Assembly (NCBI GenBank): GCA_002339135.1
Contig: DDJR01000042.1
Coordinates: 4,028-13,529 of the forward strand
Length of the DNA: 9,502 nucleotides
From: Flavobacteriales bacterium UBA2619
GTDB lineage: Bacteria > Bacteroidota > Bacteroidia > Flavobacteriales_D > Sanyastnellaceae
Direction: 5' to 3'
Within the stretch, counting starts at the first letter, position 1. Each line of letters starts with the position of its first letter. The notes below the pieces were generated by a model that ran no database searches, was not told the DNA's origin, and was given only the letters and a program-made list of their open reading frames with translations. The position numbers and the translations under genes were made by a program. Below are positions 6,713 through 9,502 of the stretch, one piece after another.

Positions 6713-7399
6713 ATGGGAAAGGATAAACTTAGGAAATGGGCGGAAAATGAAACATTTAATCATGTGTTCGAGCCGTGCTTACAGGAAGCAGTGAAAGGAG
6801 TCGAGTCTGAAATGAAAGGAAGGTGGGCAAAGCAAGTGTTTAAAAACGACAATCCCATTACCATCGAGTTGGGTTGTGGGAAGGGCGAGTATACTGTTGG
6901 GCTTGCAAGACAGTACCCTCATCGAAACTTTGTGGGTGTCGATATTAAGGGTCACAGATTCTGGAGAGGAGCAAAAACTGCAAAAGAAGAATCCTTGCCC
7001 AATGTTGCTTTTCTGAGAACAAGATTGGAGTTTATTGAGATGTATTTCGGATCAGATGAGGTGAGTGAGGTTTGGTTAACATTTTCGGACCCTCAACCCA
7101 AAGATGAAAAGGGCACCAAGAGAATCACATCACCCGTATATATAGAGCGATACAAGAAAATACTCAAGACAGGTAGTTTGATTAATGTGAAAACTGATTC
7201 AGTTCTGCTTTACGATTTATCGAAAGAGGGATATGTAGAGGCGGGATATAAATTTTTGTATGACAGTCAGGATGTGTATGGAGAATTGGTTTCGAGAGTG
7301 CCACAAGATTTAAAAAATGCTTTAGAAATAGTCACATATTATGAGAAGAGGTGGCTGTCTGAGGGAAAAAAAATTCATTTTATTCAATTGGAGGTTTAA
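6713..7399 (+). CDS. trmB: tRNA (guanine(46)-N7)-methyltransferase TrmB
   Basis: This enzyme transfers a methyl group from S-adenosylmethionine to N7 of G46 in the tRNA variable loop. The protein is 228 residues from the ATG at 6713, chosen because MGKDKLRKWAENETF is the usual N-terminus in Bacteroidota. An in-frame TTG at 6680 would add 11 unlikely residues and overlap the candidate promoter. The SAM site IELGCGKGEY is at 51-60 and the acidic end of beta-2, GVDIKG, at 75-80. The catalytic and tRNA-binding motif is TFSDPQPK (123-130), and VKTDS is at 159-163. The usual Pro of the T-F-P-D-P motif is Ser125 here; D126 is kept. It is the first gene of the rightmost plus-strand block, followed 8 bp later by the MGMT-like gene. 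Confidence 0.95.
   Translation: MGKDKLRKWAENETFNHVFEPCLQEAVKGVESEMKGRWAKQVFKNDNPITIELGCGKGEYTVGLARQYPHRNFVGVDIKGHRFWRGAKTAKEESLPNVAFLRTRLEFIEMYFGSDEVSEVWLTFSDPQPKDEKGTKRITSPVYIERYKKILKTGSLINVKTDSVLLYDLSKEGYVEAGYKFLYDSQDVYGELVSRVPQDLKNALEIVTYYEKRWLSEGKKIHFIQLEV
7390..7394 (+). promoter_or_regulatory. Shine-Dalgarno-like GGAGG before the MGMT-like gene
   Basis: GGAGG lies in the last codons of trmB, 13 bases before the TTG at 7408 and 19 before the GTG at 7414. Both spacings are longer than ideal, but TTG at 7408 fits better. The frame is closed by a TGA at 7360-7362 and holds no ATG before the conserved region. This is therefore the best available evidence for where translation begins. Confidence 0.35.
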
Positions 7400-7407
7400 C
7401 GCATCGA

Positions 7408-7728
7408 TTGGGTGTGAACGAAGAAGTGTTTGCGGTTGTAAGGTTGATACCCAAGGGAAGGGTAACCGCGTATGGTGCGATTGCAATGTATTTGGGTGAA
7501 GCAAGGTTAATGCGGTGGTTTGCTTGGGCTTTGAACAAGAGTTTTTCGGCAAAATCCAAGGGGCTTTTCCATAGAGACGTGAGTAGGTTGGGGATGCTTT
7601 CCGTGGAGCTTCACTTTCCTCGAGAGCATTCAATGGTCGTTGAACATCGTGAAGAAGGTATTCAGGTGAAAGATGCTCAAGTAGTTGAATTAGATAAGTG
7701 TTTTTGGGACCCTATGACCGAACTTTGA
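7408..7728 (+). CDS. MGMT/alkyltransferase-like (ATL) family protein, diverged
   Basis: This matches the DNA-binding domain of O6-alkylguanine-DNA alkyltransferases; ATL relatives bind alkylated guanine and flag it for repair without transferring the alkyl group. About 106 residues is normal for the single-domain form. The N-terminal part VVRLIPKGRVTAYGAIA (10-26) is typical, with Tyr22 in the position of the base-rotating Tyr. The C-terminal end FWDPM also fits. The centre is unusual: the PCHRV or PAHRVVN site reads LFHRDVSR (53-60), so the reactive Cys is absent and the Pro is lost. The usual ARSARMVG helix reads ARLMRWFAW (32-40). No ATG exists; TTG at 7408 or GTG at 7414 must serve. The frame is intact without stops, so I call it a gene, though it may be decaying. 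It sits between trmB and mrp, its usual place in flavobacteria as I recall. Confidence 0.7.
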   Translation: MGVNEEVFAVVRLIPKGRVTAYGAIAMYLGEARLMRWFAWALNKSFSAKSKGLFHRDVSRLGMLSVELHFPREHSMVVEHREEGIQVKDAQVVELDKCFWDPMTEL

Positions 7729-7751
7729 AGTTCTTAAATTGAGCTTAAAGA

Positions 7752-8813
7752 ATGTCTGAAATAACAAAACCTAAAGTCGTATCCGCTTTAAGCGCGGTGA
7801 TGGAGCCTGAGTTCGGGAAAGATATAGTGTCATTAGACCTAATCGCTGGAATTGATATCTCGGAGGGTCTGATTAAAGTTCAGGTAAAATCCAGTAATCC
7901 AGCACTTCATGCCCGAAAAAGAATGCAAGAGGCTGTTGAATTTGCCCTTGAAAGAGCGTTCGGATCAGGTGTTAAAACCGAAGTTCATGTTGGTGCACTT
8001 GCTGCTGAAGAACGGACCATTGAAACACGGAAAATTCTTCCAGGTGTCAAAAACATCATTGCAGTAGCTTCCGGAAAAGGTGGAGTTGGTAAGAGTACGG
8101 TGAGTTCTAATCTTGCAGTTTCTTTAGCCCAAAGGGGATACAAAGTTGGGCTGTGTGATGCAGATATATATGGACCTAGTATTCCTACGATGTTTGGCGT
8201 GCAAGATTACAACCCCAAGCCGATTGATGTAGACGGAAAGTCAATGATGGAGCCGGTGGAGATGCACGGTGTCAAGATGTTGTCCATTGGATTTTTTGCT
8301 GATCCAGACCAAGCGATTGTTTGGCGTGGCCCCATGGCTACAAAGGCTCTGAAGCAATTGTTTACAGATGTGATCTGGGGAGAATTAGACTATATGATTT
8401 TAGATTTACCTCCTGGCACGGGAGACATCCATTTAACGTTGGTCAGTGAGTTAGACCTTACAGGTGCTGTGATCGTTTCTACACCCCAAGACGTAGCTCT
8501 TGCAGATGCGCGAAAAGGAGTAGGGATGTTTAAAATTGAATCGATTAACGTTCCTGTCTTAGGGATGATAGAAAACATGTCTTACTTCATTCCTCCAGAT
8601 GCTCCCCAGTTTAAGTACCACATTTTTGGCAGAGATGGTGTTAAAAGATTGGCGGATACTTTAGATGTGCCATTCTTGGGCGAGCTGCCTTTGCTTCAAA
8701 CCATTAGAGAAGCCGGTGATGTAGGGCGTCCGGTAGTGCTGCAAGATGACTCAGAAGCTTCAGCAGCCTTTCGTGCTGTTGTCGATAAATTGCTAGAAGT
8801 TCTAGTTAAATAA
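7752..8813 (+). CDS. mrp: Mrp/NBP35-family Fe-S cluster carrier ATPase
   Basis: This cytoplasmic P-loop ATPase (also called ApbC) binds and hands over Fe-S clusters to target proteins. The 353-residue protein has an N-terminal MIP18/DUF59 domain (about 5-85), including SSNPALHARKRM (47-58). A deviant Walker A GKGGVGKST follows at 108-116, with the signature Lys109. Further ATPase motifs are CDADIYGPSIP (135-145), ILDLPPGTGD (216-225) and STPQDVALADARKG (243-256). The usual CxxC after ENMSYF, which ligates the bridging cluster in E. coli and yeast homologues, is missing: the segment reads ENMSYFIPPDAPQFKYHIFG (274-293). As I recall, this CxxC-free form is common in Bacteroidota. The gene is followed 7 bp later by a NifU-domain gene, which fits joint Fe-S delivery. 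Confidence 0.95.
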   Translation: MSEITKPKVVSALSAVMEPEFGKDIVSLDLIAGIDISEGLIKVQVKSSNPALHARKRMQEAVEFALERAFGSGVKTEVHVGALAAEERTIETRKILPGVKNIIAVASGKGGVGKSTVSSNLAVSLAQRGYKVGLCDADIYGPSIPTMFGVQDYNPKPIDVDGKSMMEPVEMHGVKMLSIGFFADPDQAIVWRGPMATKALKQLFTDVIWGELDYMILDLPPGTGDIHLTLVSELDLTGAVIVSTPQDVALADARKGVGMFKIESINVPVLGMIENMSYFIPPDAPQFKYHIFGRDGVKRLADTLDVPFLGELPLLQTIREAGDVGRPVVLQDDSEASAAFRAVVDKLLEVLVK

Positions 8814-8820
8814 GAAAACA

Positions 8821-9084
8821 ATGTCAAAGCAAATCATTCCCAAACATCTTGTTGAATTGGCTGCGAGAATTGAGGGCGCGCTTTCTCAAATCCGCCCATA
8901 TCTTGAGGCTGACCAAGGCGATATTACCCTTCAAGAAATCACAGATGATTTAATTGTAAAAGTAGAACTTCACGGATCTTGTGCGGGATGTTCTCTGATT
9001 GATATGACAATGAAAGGTGGGGTGGAATCAGCAATTAAAGCTGTCGCCCCAGAAGTAAAAGAGATAGAAGCAATCAACCTATGA
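8821..9084 (+). CDS. NifU C-terminal-domain Fe-S scaffold/carrier protein
   Basis: This small cytoplasmic protein would assemble or carry a [4Fe-4S] or [2Fe-2S] cluster for transfer to apo-proteins, with the cluster held between two subunits. The 87-residue product is essentially one NifU_C domain: the start helix ARIEGALSQIRPYLEADQGD (15-34), the beta strands ITLQEI and LIVKVELHG, then the cluster-binding C54-AG-C57 within GSCAGCSLIDMT. The final helix is MKGGVESAIKAVAPEV (64-79). It lacks the NifU N-terminal IscU-like domain, as expected for a stand-alone NfuA/Nfu-type protein. The ATG follows the mrp stop by 7 bp. Its stop overlaps the next start (ATGA), so translation is probably coupled to the reductase gene. 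Confidence 0.93.
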   Translation: MSKQIIPKHLVELAARIEGALSQIRPYLEADQGDITLQEITDDLIVKVELHGSCAGCSLIDMTMKGGVESAIKAVAPEVKEIEAINL

Positions 9085-9502
9085 TTCAAACAGATATTAT
9101 TATTATTGGGGCGGGGCCGGTAGGTCTATTTACGGTTTTTGAAGCCGGACTTCTCAAGTTAAAGTGTCATTTAATTGATTCTTTGCCTCAGCCCGGAGGA
9201 CAATGTTCAGAGATTTATCCTAAAAAACCCATTTACGATATCCCTGCCTATCCATCTATTTTAGCTGGAGATTTGACAGATCAACTGATGGAACAAATCA
9301 AGCCATTTAGCCCAGGCTTTACTTTGGGAGAAAGAGCTGAGAGTATTGAGAAGGATGATGAAGATCAGTTTGTAGTTACCACCAACCGCGGCACTCAGCA
9401 CCGTGCCCCTATTATTGCAATAGCAGCAGGTTTGGGTTGTTTTGAACCAAGGAAGCCTCCTGTAGAAGATTTGCTATCTTTTGAAGACAATGGGGTAGAA
9501 TA
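9081..9502 (+). CDS. Ferredoxin/flavodoxin-NADP+ reductase, thioredoxin-reductase-like type (3' end outside window)
   Basis: This partial gene gives 140 residues before the window ends. The product is an FAD-dependent oxidoreductase that would pass electrons between NADPH and ferredoxin. The FAD-binding motif IIIIGAGPVGLFTVFEAGL starts at residue 6, followed by the acidic D38 in CHLIDSLPQPGGQCSEIYP (35-53) and KKPIYDIPAYP (54-64). These match ferredoxin-NADP+ reductases of the thioredoxin-reductase-like class. The CxxC disulfide of true thioredoxin reductase would lie beyond the window, so that alternative is not fully excluded; the N-terminal sequence favours the ferredoxin type. The ATG at 9081 overlaps the preceding stop by 4 bases. 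Its link to mrp and the nifU-like gene suggests reducing power for Fe-S proteins or cluster assembly. The full protein would be about 330-350 residues. Confidence 0.88.
   Translation, partial: MIQTDIIIIGAGPVGLFTVFEAGLLKLKCHLIDSLPQPGGQCSEIYPKKPIYDIPAYPSILAGDLTDQLMEQIKPFSPGFTLGERAESIEKDDEDQFVVTTNRGTQHRAPIIAIAAGLGCFEPRKPPVEDLLSFEDNGVE

Noticed and set aside
7322..7633. Minus-strand open frame of 103 codons across the trmB/MGMT-like junction
   Set aside because: It is antisense to two recognisable genes and has low-complexity Leu/Pro/Ser content typical of a shadow frame.

Overview
The window looks like ordinary chromosomal core DNA from a Bacteroidota bacterium, most likely a flavobacterium-like marine lineage (Flavobacteriales). 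Supporting this are the moderate GC content, the few clear Shine-Dalgarno sites, candidate promoter -7 boxes of the Bacteroidota type (TAnnTTTG), a tRNA gene without an encoded CCA end, and a gene order (trmB, MGMT-like, mrp, nifU-like, ferredoxin-NADP reductase) that I recall from flavobacterial genomes. The taxonomic call is inference; there is no rRNA or marker gene tree here.

Layout from left to right. Positions 1-20 are the 3' end of a tRNA-Ser. Positions 71-2736 hold a tight plus-strand operon for a TonB-type energy-coupling motor: an ExbB-like proton channel with a cleavable signal peptide, a small unknown four-helix membrane protein, a long ExbD and a short ExbD. It meets a minus-strand block tail to tail with only 3 bases between stop codons. 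That block (2740-6661, transcribed right to left) encodes a GT-B glycosyltransferase, tRNA adenosine deaminase TadA, magnesium transporter/channel MgtE and a D-2-hydroxyacid dehydrogenase-like protein. A 51-bp divergent gap (6662-6712) separates it from a plus-strand block: TrmB, a degenerate-looking MGMT/alkyltransferase-like protein, the Mrp/NBP35 Fe-S carrier ATPase, a NifU C-terminal-domain scaffold and the start of a ferredoxin-NADP+ reductase cut off by the window edge.

How the genes work together. The Exb operon would use the proton motive force to drive TonB-dependent outer-membrane transport. No TonB or receptor is in the window. The last three genes form an Fe-S cluster delivery and ferredoxin-reduction group; the nifU-like and reductase genes overlap by 4 bases. 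TadA and TrmB are both tRNA modification enzymes, but they lie in separate transcription units.

No stretch over 300 bases lacks a gene; the longest non-coding gaps are about 50 bp. I see no mobile element, CRISPR array, prophage, toxin-antitoxin or defence gene, and no convincing new system. The most notable points are the MGMT-like gene with no ATG start and altered signature residues, the Mrp protein without the usual C-terminal CxxC, and the unknown membrane protein inside the ExbB-ExbD operon.
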